A stretch of 60,371 nt of DNA from a bacterium. Lineage in GTDB: Bacteria; Myxococcota_A; Bradymonadia; UBA7976; UBA1532. The stretch covers positions 1-60,371 of the forward strand of contig JAUHXC010000053.1 of assembly GCA_030427205.1 (NCBI GenBank), written 5' to 3'. This document shows, piece by piece, positions 51,449-59,843 of this stretch (positions within the stretch are counted from its first letter, which is position 1; every line of letters begins with the position of its first letter). The notes below the pieces were generated by a model that ran no database searches, was not told where the DNA came from, and saw only the letters and a program-made list of their open reading frames with translations. A program made the position numbers and the translations under genes.

Positions 51449-53266
51449 TCAGTCGACCCAGGGGCCGGGCAGGGTGAGGCGGCCCATCGCGCCGGCGGCG
51501 TCGCCGTAGAGCACGCCGTCGCGGCCGTCGGGCGCCAGGGCCATCACCGGCACGGGCAGCGTCCAGCGGGTGACCGGCTTCAGGTCGCGCCAGCCGATGA
51601 CGACCCGATCGGCGCCGGCGGTGAACACCGTGCGGCCGTCGTCGGCCACCGCCAGGACCACGATCCGCGCTGCGTGGCCGGCCGCCGGCTCGCTCGGGTT
51701 GTCGCCCTCGCCGGCGCCGTGGCGGATCAGCCGGCCCGATCGATCGCCGAGATACAACGCCCCGTCGGGCGCGAAGGCCAGCGCGGTGATGCGCCCGGCC
51801 TGCGTGGTCGTCGCGTCGGCGCCATCACGATCGCAGACGAGCAATCCGCCCTTCTCGTCGGCCACCGCGACGCGGTCGTCGGGCCCGATCGCCACCGCCA
51901 GCGGATAGCTGCCCAGCTCGATGCGGGCGACGTCGCGCAGGGTCTCGGCGTCGAGGATGTACAAGGCGGGGTCGAGCGTCGCGAGGGCGATGCGCTCGGC
52001 GCCGACCGCCACCCCGTCGATCGAGGCGCCGGCGGTCGTGCGATAGCACTCCACCGACGGGCGGTTGATCATCTCCCAGCGCTCGAGCCCGCGGGCGCGG
52101 GTGCTCGATACGGTCACCGGCCCGTGCCGCCACCAGCCGCCGCCGATATAGCCCGCGGCGTTGTGCATCGAGCGCACCTTGCGCAGCGCGTGGCTCTCGA
52201 TGGGCGCCAGCGCGGTATCGCGCACGACGAACTGCCCGTCGCGGCCCATGCTCCACGGCCGACCTTCGGGGTCGAAGCCCACCGCGGTGATCGCGTGGCT
52301 GTGCGGCGGACTCAGCTCGGCCTCGAAGACCGCGTCGCCGTCGAAGACCAGCAAGCGCCCGTCGGCGTCGCCCAGCGCGACCAGCTCGCCCTGCGGCTGC
52401 ACCGCCAGCACGTCGCACCCCGCGCCGCCGGCCCGCAGGTGGCTGGCCAGGCTGCCGTCGATGGCGAAGCGGCGCAGCCCGCGGTCGGCGCTGCCGGTGA
52501 GCGCGATGCCGTCGGGGGTGAACGTCGCGCAGCGCACCTCGCCCAGGTGTCCGCGCAGGTGGGACTCGGGTGGGCCGATGCCGTCGGGCCCGAAGAGGCG
52601 GACGGCGGCTTGCGAGGCCTCGGCGGCGTCGTGGAAGCTGCTGCGCACGATGATGCGGTCGTTATGCGGATCACGGGCGATGATCCGGTCGCCGCCGGCG
52701 GTGTGCTGCGGCTTCTCGGCGCCGACGGGCCCGCCGAGCATCACCCCGCTGGTGCAGCCCGACCAGACCCAGGGGAAGCCGCCCAGGTCGGTGAAGGTGA
52801 CCATGCAGATCGGGTCGCGATGCCCGCGCCAGGTGGCGATGCAGTCGCCGCGGTGGGCGTCCCATACGCGCACGGTGCGATCGGTCGAGCCGCTGGCGAC
52901 GAACGCGCCGTCGGCGCTGATGGCGACGGCGGTCACCCCGCCGGTGTGGCCTTCGAAGACGGCCAGCTGTTCGCCGGTCCACAGGTGCCAGACCCGCAGC
53001 GTCTTGTCGCGCCCGGCCGAGAAGAGCCGCTCGCCGTCGGGGTGCACCGCGAGCGCTTCGCCGCCCCGCTTGTGGCCGGCGAAGCTGCGGATCTTCTCGC
53101 CGGTGAACGCCGACCAGAGGTGGATCGGGGCGTCGTCGCCAATGCTGACGATGTGTCCGCCGTCGTGCGTGAAGGCCACGTCGCGCATGTCGCGCCGCTG
53201 GGCCTGCACCACCCAGCGGGGCAGCGGCGCGTCACGAAAGTGCGGGGTCGGGCTGAGGTCGGTCAT
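51449..53266 (-). CDS. WD40-repeat protein
   Basis: A 605-residue soluble protein composed of WD40 blades. The clearest are at about 20-165: HIVSIGDDAPIHLWSAFTGE, RLFSAGRDKTLRVWHLWTGE and FVASGSTDRTVRVWDAHRGD, each with a GH near the start (AGHKRG, EGHTGG, RGHRDP). Weaker blades continue to the end (ALTGSADRGLRRFAID, VFTAGADRVVIGWRDL), enough for two propellers. There is no kinase or TIR fusion, so it is a stand-alone scaffold. The ATG at 53266 follows AGGAGCCACCG. A GC hairpin, CGGGC-AGC-GCCCG (51431-51443), lies between it and the convergent HEAT-like gene. Confidence 0.85.
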   Translation of the reverse strand: MTDLSPTPHFRDAPLPRWVVQAQRRDMRDVAFTHDGGHIVSIGDDAPIHLWSAFTGEKIRSFAGHKRGGEALAVHPDGERLFSAGRDKTLRVWHLWTGEQLAVFEGHTGGVTAVAISADGAFVASGSTDRTVRVWDAHRGDCIATWRGHRDPICMVTFTDLGGFPWVWSGCTSGVMLGGPVGAEKPQHTAGGDRIIARDPHNDRIIVRSSFHDAAEASQAAVRLFGPDGIGPPESHLRGHLGEVRCATFTPDGIALTGSADRGLRRFAIDGSLASHLRAGGAGCDVLAVQPQGELVALGDADGRLLVFDGDAVFEAELSPPHSHAITAVGFDPEGRPWSMGRDGQFVVRDTALAPIESHALRKVRSMHNAAGYIGGGWWRHGPVTVSSTRARGLERWEMINRPSVECYRTTAGASIDGVAVGAERIALATLDPALYILDAETLRDVARIELGSYPLAVAIGPDDRVAVADEKGGLLVCDRDGADATTTQAGRITALAFAPDGALYLGDRSGRLIRHGAGEGDNPSEPAAGHAARIVVLAVADDGRTVFTAGADRVVIGWRDLKPVTRWTLPVPVMALAPDGRDGVLYGDAAGAMGRLTLPGPWVD

Positions 53267-53372
53267 CGGTGGCTCCTGGCGCGCGGCGGGCAGAGGTCCC
53301 GTCGAGAGACTGCCCGCCCGCGGCGGCGCGATCCACCCCACAAAACCGACAACGGGCGACTGTGTGTGGTGC

Positions 53373-53438
53373 TTTCCCGTGAATAAGTCGCTTGGGCGGC
53401 CCCGTGAGGCCCGTTTGAAGGCTGGTTTCCCGTGAATA
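53373..53438. repeat. 13-bp direct repeat pair
   Basis: TTTCCCGTGAATA occurs at 53373-53385 and again at 53426-53438, 53 bp apart, in the gap between the WD40 gene start and the end of the next minus-strand gene. It may be a regulator site or a small duplication; nothing else is seen in the gap. Confidence 0.4.
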
Positions 53439-53444
53439 GCGGGT

Positions 53445-54356
53445 TCAGGGCGCGCGCTTGAGCACCAGCACCTGCGGCCCCATCGTCATGCGCATGAACT
53501 GACCGTCGACGTCGAGGATCAGCGTCTCCCGACCGCCGCCGGCCTCGCCGGCCGGCGCGAAGCGCACGTCGAGGGTGTAGCGATCACCCTCGCGCTGCAC
53601 CAGCGCCCAGCGGTTGGTCTGGTCGCGCCCGCCCATCGAGATCGACGCGGTGCCGTCGGCGCGCCACTCGAACTGCACCTGCGCGAGGAAGCTCTGCGCC
53701 GCGTCGCGGGCGGCCTTCTGCTGCTCGGCGGTCATCGACGCCAGCCGGCGATCGGCGCTGAGGGTGCGCGGGATGTCGACCGTCCAGCGGCCGATGATCG
53801 CCGCCGCCTGCTCGCGGGGCAGGGCCGGCTTGCCCGCGGTCTCGGCGCCCGGGCGGGCGAAGACGAGCACGGTGCCGTCGTGCTGCATCACCAGCCGCCC
53901 ATCGTCGACGCGGCTCTGGTAGTCGGCGGTATTGAGGCGGTTGTCGTGGGCGTCGACGATGCGGATCAACAGGCCCGCGTCGGTGGCCTCGACGGTGTAG
54001 ACCCCCTCGCGGCGGCCGTCGGGGAAGCGGGCGGTGGCTCGGCCGTCGGGGGTGAACCGCAGGCGGGTCTGGCCGATGAGCTTGCGCGCGGCGTCGAGCG
54101 CGCCGTCGGCGGCGGCGGCCTTCTGCATGGCGGGATCCGCCGCCAGGGTGGCCTCGACGTCCACCTGCCAGTTGCCGATGATCGCCTGCCGTGGATCCCC
54201 GGGCTGCAGCGTCAGCGCGCCCTGACCCTGAGCGCCGTGGCTGTGGCCGTGGCCGTGGCCGTGGCCCGGCCCTGCGAGCGCCGGCGTCGTGATGAAGCCG
54301 ATGGCCGCGAGCAGCGTGAGCATTGCGAGCGGATGGGCGAGGCGGGGGCGGGTCAT
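53445..54356 (-). CDS. Secreted protein with duplicated lipocalin-like domain
   Basis: A 303-residue protein. A Sec signal (about 1-28, cleaved after ALA) is followed by a His-rich stretch (GPGHGHGHGHSHG), a possible metal-binding tag. Two related halves follow: IIGNWQVDVEATLAADPAMQ and IIGRWTVDIPRTLSADRRLA. Each begins with the same Trp-containing strand, then a helix (AARKLIGQTRLRFTPDG against AAQSFLAQVQFEWRADG), then strands. This is the pattern of small lipocalin-like/DUF domains found as duplicates. A ligand-binding or periplasmic sensing role is plausible; no enzyme motif is present. The ATG at 54356 lies 128 bp from the end of the lipoprotein gene upstream. Confidence 0.65.
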   Translation of the reverse strand: MTRPRLAHPLAMLTLLAAIGFITTPALAGPGHGHGHGHSHGAQGQGALTLQPGDPRQAIIGNWQVDVEATLAADPAMQKAAAADGALDAARKLIGQTRLRFTPDGRATARFPDGRREGVYTVEATDAGLLIRIVDAHDNRLNTADYQSRVDDGRLVMQHDGTVLVFARPGAETAGKPALPREQAAAIIGRWTVDIPRTLSADRRLASMTAEQQKAARDAAQSFLAQVQFEWRADGTASISMGGRDQTNRWALVQREGDRYTLDVRFAPAGEAGGGRETLILDVDGQFMRMTMGPQVLVLKRAP

Positions 54357-54484
54357 GGTCGACTCCAGGGCCGGGGGTCGCGCGATACTGCGGTGAACCG
54401 CGGCCCGGGTCGAGACATTTCCGGGGCGCGCGGCCGGGCTCGGGCCGGGGTTCGGGCGCGCGGCGGTGCTGAAGGGCAGGGGCG

Positions 54485-55423
54485 TCAGCGGTCGGGGCGC
54501 TCCACGTCGTCGTAGAACCAGGCGTTGGCCAGGTCGAGCTCGATGACCGTCGACAGGCCGGCGCAGCTGCCGTCCTCCTGGCGCAGCATGTCGGCGAAGG
54601 TGCGGCCCACCGTATCGAGGGTGCCGGGGATGTTCTGCCCGCCCTCGATGTTATTGGCGATGTAGAGCAGGTTCTCCATGAGCACGATGCCGCCGACCAT
54701 CGCCCATTGCGGGCCGTCCTCGCCGATCACCATGCGCACCCGGGCCTCGGTCACGGTGACCAGGAACTCGAAGTCGAAGACGTAGATCGGCAGCTCGATC
54801 TCGACCGGACCGGCTTCGAGGACGCCGTCGACAATGGTCGCCGGCGCCCGACTCCACGGGGCCTCGCGGTCGACGTCGAAGGTCTGCCACTGCTCGATGC
54901 GGTCGTCGGTGCCCACGTAGGGCAGGCCGATCCCGCGCAGCAGCGTCAGGGTCACGTCGTCGTCGTAGTCGAGGCTGTCGACGCCGTCGATCTCCAGCAT
55001 CACCAGCAGGTCGCCCTCGTTGATCGCCGCCTGCACCAGCGCCTCGAGCGCCGCGCCGCCGACCCGCTCGATGAGCGGCACGACCCACGCCAGCGCGTTG
55101 TCGACGCCTTGCTCGCCGTCGGGGGTGACGAAGTCGGGCTGGCTGCAGCTCTCGCGATCGCTGCGATCGCTGATCCGGTCGTCGAGGTCGAAGCCGATGC
55201 TGACCCCGTCGGTCTGCCGGGCGAACTTCAGCGTGCGGGCCACCGCCAGCCGGGTCGGCGGCGGCGGCGGCGTGACCCGGGGCAGGGGATCGCGCTCGGC
55301 GGCCGCCGGCGCCTCGGGGCTGAGCGGGGTCTCGTCGACGTCGACGCCTTCGTGGCAGCCGGCGGCGAGCATCGCCGCGAGGCACAGCGTCAGGGCCGCC
55401 GGGTTGATCGTGGGTCGCCTCAT
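54485..55423 (-). CDS. Lipoprotein, last gene of the DUF1592-DUF1552 operon
   Basis: A 312-residue protein. The signal MRRPTINPAALTLCLAAMLA ends in AAGC (Cys23), followed by a Pro-rich linker. The mature part (about 60-312) alternates strands and helices (VSIGFDLDDRISDRSDRESC, GDLLVMLEIDGVDSLDYDDD, WAMVGGIVLMENLLYIANNI) with no catalytic signature. Its ATG overlaps the stop of the DUF1552 gene (ATGA, 55420-55423), making co-translation likely. I recognise no family. The Asp-rich SLDYDDDVTL resembles beta-sandwich carbohydrate-binding or calcium loops, but this is weak. Confidence 0.65.
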   Translation of the reverse strand: MRRPTINPAALTLCLAAMLAAGCHEGVDVDETPLSPEAPAAAERDPLPRVTPPPPPTRLAVARTLKFARQTDGVSIGFDLDDRISDRSDRESCSQPDFVTPDGEQGVDNALAWVVPLIERVGGAALEALVQAAINEGDLLVMLEIDGVDSLDYDDDVTLTLLRGIGLPYVGTDDRIEQWQTFDVDREAPWSRAPATIVDGVLEAGPVEIELPIYVFDFEFLVTVTEARVRMVIGEDGPQWAMVGGIVLMENLLYIANNIEGGQNIPGTLDTVGRTFADMLRQEDGSCAGLSTVIELDLANAWFYDDVERPDR

Positions 55424-56760
55424 GCTTCGATCGCCCCCAGCCCGTCTTCGACATAGCCGCCCTCGGCGCCCCATGAGCCCGCGTTTAGCCCGCAGGCCCG
55501 CTGCAGCGTCAGCATCACCTTGCTCGTATTCTCGGCGAACGGCGAGCGGTAGTGCACCCCCGTCTTCAGCCGCCCGTTGGCCGAGCCGGCGATCACGATG
55601 GGGAACTCGTCGAGGCTGTGGATGCGCCCGTAGGAGATGTCGCTGGTCGCGAGCAGCGCCATGTGGTCGAGCAGGCTGCCGTCGCCCTCTTCGACCTCGC
55701 TCAGCCGCTGCACCATGTAGGCGTACTGGGCCATGATCTCGGTCACGATGCGGCGCACCTGCGGCTGCGGCTCGGGCTCGTCGTGGGTCAGGTTGTGGAA
55801 GCCTTGATCCGATCCGGCGAGCAGCAGGTTCTGCACCGGGCTGTTGACCTGATAGCTGAAGACCCGGCTCTGGTCGCAGGCGAGCGCCATCACCGCCAGA
55901 TCGGTCATCACCCGGCTCTTCTCGGGCAGCGGCGGCCGGCCGTCGACGTACTCGAACTCCGAGTCGGGCGCGACGGGTCGGCTGCACGCGTCGAGCTGCG
56001 GCGGGTCGGCCTCGAGCCGCTGAATGCGCCGCTCGAGCTCGCGCACGCCGGTGAGGTGCTGGTCGAGCCGGGCCCGATCGGCCACCGAGAGCCCGCGCTG
56101 GAAGCGATCGATGTCGCCGGCCACCGCGTCGAGCACCGACCGACGCAGGGCCAGTTTGGGGTCGACCGCGCTCTCTTCGCCCGGCGCCCGGAACTCGGGG
56201 CCGAACAGCCGCTCGAACAGCGCCGCGGGCGAGGTCTCGGGCGGGTTGGCGTTGTCCGGGCCGTTGAAGCTGATGATGTGCCGGTTGGGATACAGCGCCA
56301 CCTCGAGCGAGCGGAAGCGCGTCTCGCCGCCGATCTCGGCCGCGATGGCCTGATCGATCGTCGGCCCGTTCATCGTCTGGTCTTCGTGGCTCTTGACCCA
56401 CAGCGGCATGCCGGTCAGCACGCCCGCCGTGCCCGCGTGGTGCGGGATCGAGTTAGGCACCTTGAGCGCCGTGCCGCTGACCACCGAGATGCGATCCTTG
56501 ACCGGCGCGAGCGGCTGCAAGAGCTCGCTGAGCTGCCACGCGTCGCCGCTGCCTTCGCCGGTGGGCACCCAGGCGTCGGGGCGCATGCCGTTGCCCCAGA
56601 AGAACAGCCCGAAGCGGGTGGGGAAGCTGCCCTGCGCGAGCGCCTGCTTGCCGGCGAGCGTCTCGAGCCAGGGCAGGGCGATCGAGACCGCCGCGCCGCC
56701 GAGCACGCCGCGCAGAAAACCGCGGCGCGAGAGCCGCGGACGATGGAGGATGTCGGCCAT
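55420..56760 (-). CDS. DUF1552 protein with Tat-like signal
   Basis: A 446-residue protein. It begins with a twin-arginine signal (LSRRGFLRGVLGGAAVSIAL). It is typical DUF1552: FPTRFGLFFWGNGMRPDAWV, VSGTALKVPN, HHAGTAGVLTG, TIDQAIAAEIGGETRFRSLE, and near the end DQSRVFSYQV and LLATSDISYGRIHSLDEFPI, which carries the conserved S/T-D segment. These proteins are related in fold to alkaline-phosphatase-like sulfatases and almost always neighbour a DUF1592-type partner, as here. They are common in Planctomycetes and Myxococcota and are thought to process extracellular polymers, but no activity is proven. The ATG overlaps the upstream stop by one base (TGATG). Confidence 0.9.
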   Translation of the reverse strand: MADILHRPRLSRRGFLRGVLGGAAVSIALPWLETLAGKQALAQGSFPTRFGLFFWGNGMRPDAWVPTGEGSGDAWQLSELLQPLAPVKDRISVVSGTALKVPNSIPHHAGTAGVLTGMPLWVKSHEDQTMNGPTIDQAIAAEIGGETRFRSLEVALYPNRHIISFNGPDNANPPETSPAALFERLFGPEFRAPGEESAVDPKLALRRSVLDAVAGDIDRFQRGLSVADRARLDQHLTGVRELERRIQRLEADPPQLDACSRPVAPDSEFEYVDGRPPLPEKSRVMTDLAVMALACDQSRVFSYQVNSPVQNLLLAGSDQGFHNLTHDEPEPQPQVRRIVTEIMAQYAYMVQRLSEVEEGDGSLLDHMALLATSDISYGRIHSLDEFPIVIAGSANGRLKTGVHYRSPFAENTSKVMLTLQRACGLNAGSWGAEGGYVEDGLGAIEA

Positions 56761-58400
56761 CACGCGCCCTCCTCGATGGCGCCCGCCTCGCGGAAGGCGG
56801 GGCTCAGGATGAAGTCGAACAGCAGCCCGCCGAAGCGGTGGCCGTCGGCGGCGAAGCGGTCGGCGAGGGTCTGCACCAGGGTCTCCTGGTCGCTCTCGTC
56901 GAGCGTGCCGGTGCCGTAGCGGAAGACGTGGCGCGCGACGCAGAAGCCGAAGCCGGGATCGGCGGCGATCAGATCGGCGAGCCCGTCGGCGTCGGCGAAG
57001 CGCAGCCCGTCGAGGTCGCCGGTGGGATCGATCGGCGCGCCGTTGTCGGTGGTGCGCGCGACGCCGAGCCCGTCGAAGGTCTCGAACGCCAGCCCGATGT
57101 TGTCGGTGAGCACATGACAGCCCTTGCACGCCGGGTTGGTCAGGTGCTCGGCGACCCGCTCGCGCAGGGTGCGGGTGGTGCCCGACGGCTCGGGGATCGA
57201 CGTGTCGACGCCCGAGGGCGGCGGCGGCACGATCTGGCAGAGCAGCTTCTCGCGCACGAACTTGCCGCGCAGGGTCGCCGACGTGCTCGTCGGGTGGCTG
57301 TTGAGGGCCAGGAAGCTGACCTGGCCGAGGAAGCCCCGGCGCCCGCTCTCCGGCGGCAGTTCGACCCGGGCGAAGCCGTCGCGGGCCGGCGCCCGCACGC
57401 CGTAGAGCGCCGCCAGCTTGCGGTCGACGAAGGTCTCGCGGGCGGTGATGAAGCCGCGGAAGTCGGCGTCGCGGGTGAAGACGAGGTCTTCGATGACCGC
57501 GATGGTCTCGGCGCGCGCGGCGGGGCCGACCTCGGGGCTCATCGCGGTGAAGACCGCGGTGTCTTTGTTGAGCGCGTCGAGGTCGTCGAGCCCGAGCCAC
57601 TCGACGAAGATGCGCAGCACGCCCTCGCGGGCTCGCGGGTCGGCGTACATGCGCTCGGCGTGGGCCCGCAGACCGGCGTCGGTGGTCAGCTCGCCGGCCT
57701 CGGCGGCGTCGAGCAGCGCGTCGTCGGGGGTGACGTTCCACAAGAGGAAGCTCAGCCGGCTGGCCATCTCGTAGTCGGTGAAGCGCCGTCGGCTCGTATC
57801 TTCGGGGTCGGGCTCGCCGACCTCGCGCCGAAACAAGAAGTTGGGCGACTGCAGCAGCGCGGCGAGCCCGAACTCGAGCCCGCCCACCGCGTCGCCGAGG
57901 GTCTCGCCGGCGGCGTTGGCCAGATCGGCGATGGCGACGACCTCGTCGGGCGTCAGCGGGCGGCGCCAGAGCCGGCGGCCGTGTATCGCGACGAAGGCCT
58001 CGACGCACGACCGGTCGACCTCGGCGGCATCACAGGGCAGGTGGCGCGCGCGGCGCTCGGTATCGAGCACCTGGCCGGCGATGGCATAGGCCGCCCGCTC
58101 GAAGTTCTCGACCCCGCGCGGCGACAGCGTGCTGACCCCGGCGCCCACCGCGAGCAGCCCGCCTTCGCGCACGTCGGGCTCGGGCGACGGCGGCACGACG
58201 ATGTCGTCGCCGAAGACGGCGCTGATGCTGCGGGCGTATTGCGCGCCGGTGAGGCGCGGGATGGGCGGCGGCCGGGGCTCGAACTCGGCGGTGGCCGGAT
58301 CGGCCGGTGGCTCGACCGGCGGCTCGGCGGTGATCTCGTCGGCGGCGCAGCCGACGAGCACCGCACCGAGCGCCGTGGCGGCGAGTAGCAGTCGGAACAT
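56760..58400 (-). CDS. DUF1587/1592/1588/1585 lipoprotein, first gene of the operon
   Basis: A 546-residue protein. Signal MFRLLLAATALGAVLVG then C18 (lipoprotein). It follows the standard domain order: LTGAQYARSISAVFGDDIVV (DUF1587), FLFRREVGEP and RFTDYEMASRLSFLLWNVTP (DUF1592), KLLCQIVPPPP and PACKGCHVLTDNIGLAFETF (DUF1588), and RHVFRYGTGTLDESDQETLV (DUF1585). The CKGCH is a cytochrome-c-like heme motif typical of DUF1588. The ATG at 58400 is supported by the lipobox; the longer frame running into the minisatellite upstream is not a plausible protein. It heads an operon with DUF1552 and a lipoprotein, all overlapping. It is probably envelope-located; function unknown. Confidence 0.92.
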   Translation of the reverse strand: MFRLLLAATALGAVLVGCAADEITAEPPVEPPADPATAEFEPRPPPIPRLTGAQYARSISAVFGDDIVVPPSPEPDVREGGLLAVGAGVSTLSPRGVENFERAAYAIAGQVLDTERRARHLPCDAAEVDRSCVEAFVAIHGRRLWRRPLTPDEVVAIADLANAAGETLGDAVGGLEFGLAALLQSPNFLFRREVGEPDPEDTSRRRFTDYEMASRLSFLLWNVTPDDALLDAAEAGELTTDAGLRAHAERMYADPRAREGVLRIFVEWLGLDDLDALNKDTAVFTAMSPEVGPAARAETIAVIEDLVFTRDADFRGFITARETFVDRKLAALYGVRAPARDGFARVELPPESGRRGFLGQVSFLALNSHPTSTSATLRGKFVREKLLCQIVPPPPSGVDTSIPEPSGTTRTLRERVAEHLTNPACKGCHVLTDNIGLAFETFDGLGVARTTDNGAPIDPTGDLDGLRFADADGLADLIAADPGFGFCVARHVFRYGTGTLDESDQETLVQTLADRFAADGHRFGGLLFDFILSPAFREAGAIEEGA

Positions 58401-58530
58401 GGAATCTCCGGGGGCGACGAGCTGCGCCGCCAGGGTAGCGAGCGGCGCGGTTCGCCTCAATGTGTGCGTGGACGGGCAGGGGGCGGCGCCGGGACCTTCG
58501 GCCCCGCCGAATCGATCGCGCGGCGCGGGC

Positions 58531-59079
58531 ATGGCGCCCGGGGGACGGGCGCGAGGTCCGGCGAAGAGCGGGCGCGGCGCTGCGGGACGGGTGCGACCTC
58601 CGGCGGCAAAGTCGCTGATGGCCGGGGGACGGGTGCGAGGTCCGGCGGCAAAGTCGCTGATGGCTGGGGGACGGGTGCGAGGTCCGGCGGCAAAGTCGCT
58701 GATGGCCGGGGGACGGGTGCGAGGTCCGGCGGAGAAAGCGCTGATGGCTGGGGGACGGGTGCGAGGCCCGGCGGCAAAGTCGCTGATGGCTGGGGGACGG
58801 GTGCGAGGTCCGGCGGCAAAGTCGCTGATGGCCGGGGTACGGGTGCGAGGCCCGGCGGAGAGAGCGCTCATGGCCGGGGTACGGGTGGGAGGCCCGGCGG
58901 AGAGAGCGCTCATGGCCGGGGTACGGGTGGGAGGCCCGGCGGAGAAGGCGCTCATGGCCGGGGTACGGGTGGGAGGCCCGGCGGAGAAAGCGCCTATGGC
59001 CGGGGTACGGGTGCGAGGCCCGGCGGAGAAAGCGCTCATGGCCGGGGTACGGGTCATGGGCTCGCTCGACGATGTCTCC
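58531..59079. repeat. 42-bp minisatellite, about 13 units
   Basis: From 58618 to 59079 ATGG recurs every 42 bp exactly (58618, 58660 and on to 59038), giving 11 units; two further units from 58531 are degenerate. Variants fall into blocks: early units carry GGGGGACGGGTGC with GGCAAAGTCG, later ones GGGGTACGGGT with GGAGAAAGCG. The length is a multiple of three, so reading frames stay open on both strands, but none has gene features. It lies immediately upstream of the DUF1592 gene. Confidence 0.9.
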
Positions 59080-59218
59080 ATGGCCGGCGTCGAGCATCGC
59101 ACCCTGTTCGCATCGCTCCGCGGCGACGACCAGACGGGTCGGGCCCGTGCCCGAGCGGCCAGCGCGCCGCGTCGTTTGAGCAGCGACCCGTTCGCCAGAC
59201 GCTGACGGAGGCGGTCGT

Positions 59219-59519
59219 CGAGGGTCGCAGGTTGTCCCGAGGGCTTGCGGGGGTGCGCGTTCGAGGGTCACAGGTTGTCCCGAGGGCTTGCGGCACTTTG
59301 CCGGCGAGGGTCAGAGGTTGTTCCGAGGTCTTGCGGGGGTGCGCGTTCGAGGGTCGCAGGTTGTCCCGAGGGCTTGCGGCGGTGCGCGTTCGAGGGTCGC
59401 AGGTTGTCCCGAGGGCTTGCGACACTTTGCCCGCGAGGGTCAGTGCTTGCTCCGAGGGCTTGCGGTCCTCTCTGAACGAGGGTGGCAGGTTGCTCCGCGG
59501 GCCTGCGGTGTCGGCCCGA
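59219..59519. repeat. 43-bp minisatellite, seven units
   Basis: Seven units begin with CGAGGGT at 59219, 59262, 59305, 59348, 59391, 59434 and 59477. The first 32 bases (CGAGGGTCGCAGG, then TTGTCCCGAGGGCTTGCGG) are conserved, while the last 11 vary between two or three forms. The last two units are most divergent. The 43-bp period shifts frame at each unit, so the region does not encode a repeat protein. Confidence 0.9.
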
Positions 59520-59843
59520 TGGAGGTCGATCCCGTTCGACGGGCCGCCAGCCGAGGGTTTCGCCGGGCCCGGAGATCGTCTACGCTGCGTTTGTCGATTC
59601 GGGTTCGGGTTCGAGCCCGCTCGGTCTTTGAAATCTTCCAGCGGCGCGAAACTCCCCACCTCGCATGCCCCGTCGATCGAGGGGGGTCTGCACATTTCGG
59701 AGAAAGGCCCTGATTTCAGGGGTTTCCGAAGCTCTTTGAGCCGGTTGGCCAGCGGTTCGCGGGCCATGTCCCGGTCTGTAGAAGGGGGTGGGGAATATAG
59801 AAGCAGTATTCGGCTGCGGATCCGGTGGTTTGCGCGGGCTGCT
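59520..59843 (+). promoter_or_regulatory. Probable CRISPR leader
   Basis: This 324-bp stretch directly before the first repeat is poorer in GC than the surroundings, especially its last 100 bp (GAATATAGAAGCAGTATTC). It contains a perfect small hairpin, CCCTGA-TT-TCAGGG, at 59708-59721. Its position at the 5' side of repeats that end in ATTGAGAC(A) fits a leader with promoter. No gene is seen in it. Confidence 0.6.

Noticed and set aside
45634..51477. A 1947-codon plus-strand open frame spanning several genes
   Set aside because: It crosses the FAD oxidase, the calcium-repeat lipoprotein, a palindromic element and the HEAT-like gene, each supported in another frame or strand.
58401..59102. 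An N-terminal extension of the DUF1592 protein through the 42-bp minisatellite
   Set aside because: The ATG at 58400 gives a perfect lipoprotein signal; the extension is only repeat-derived sequence, open because the unit is a multiple of three.
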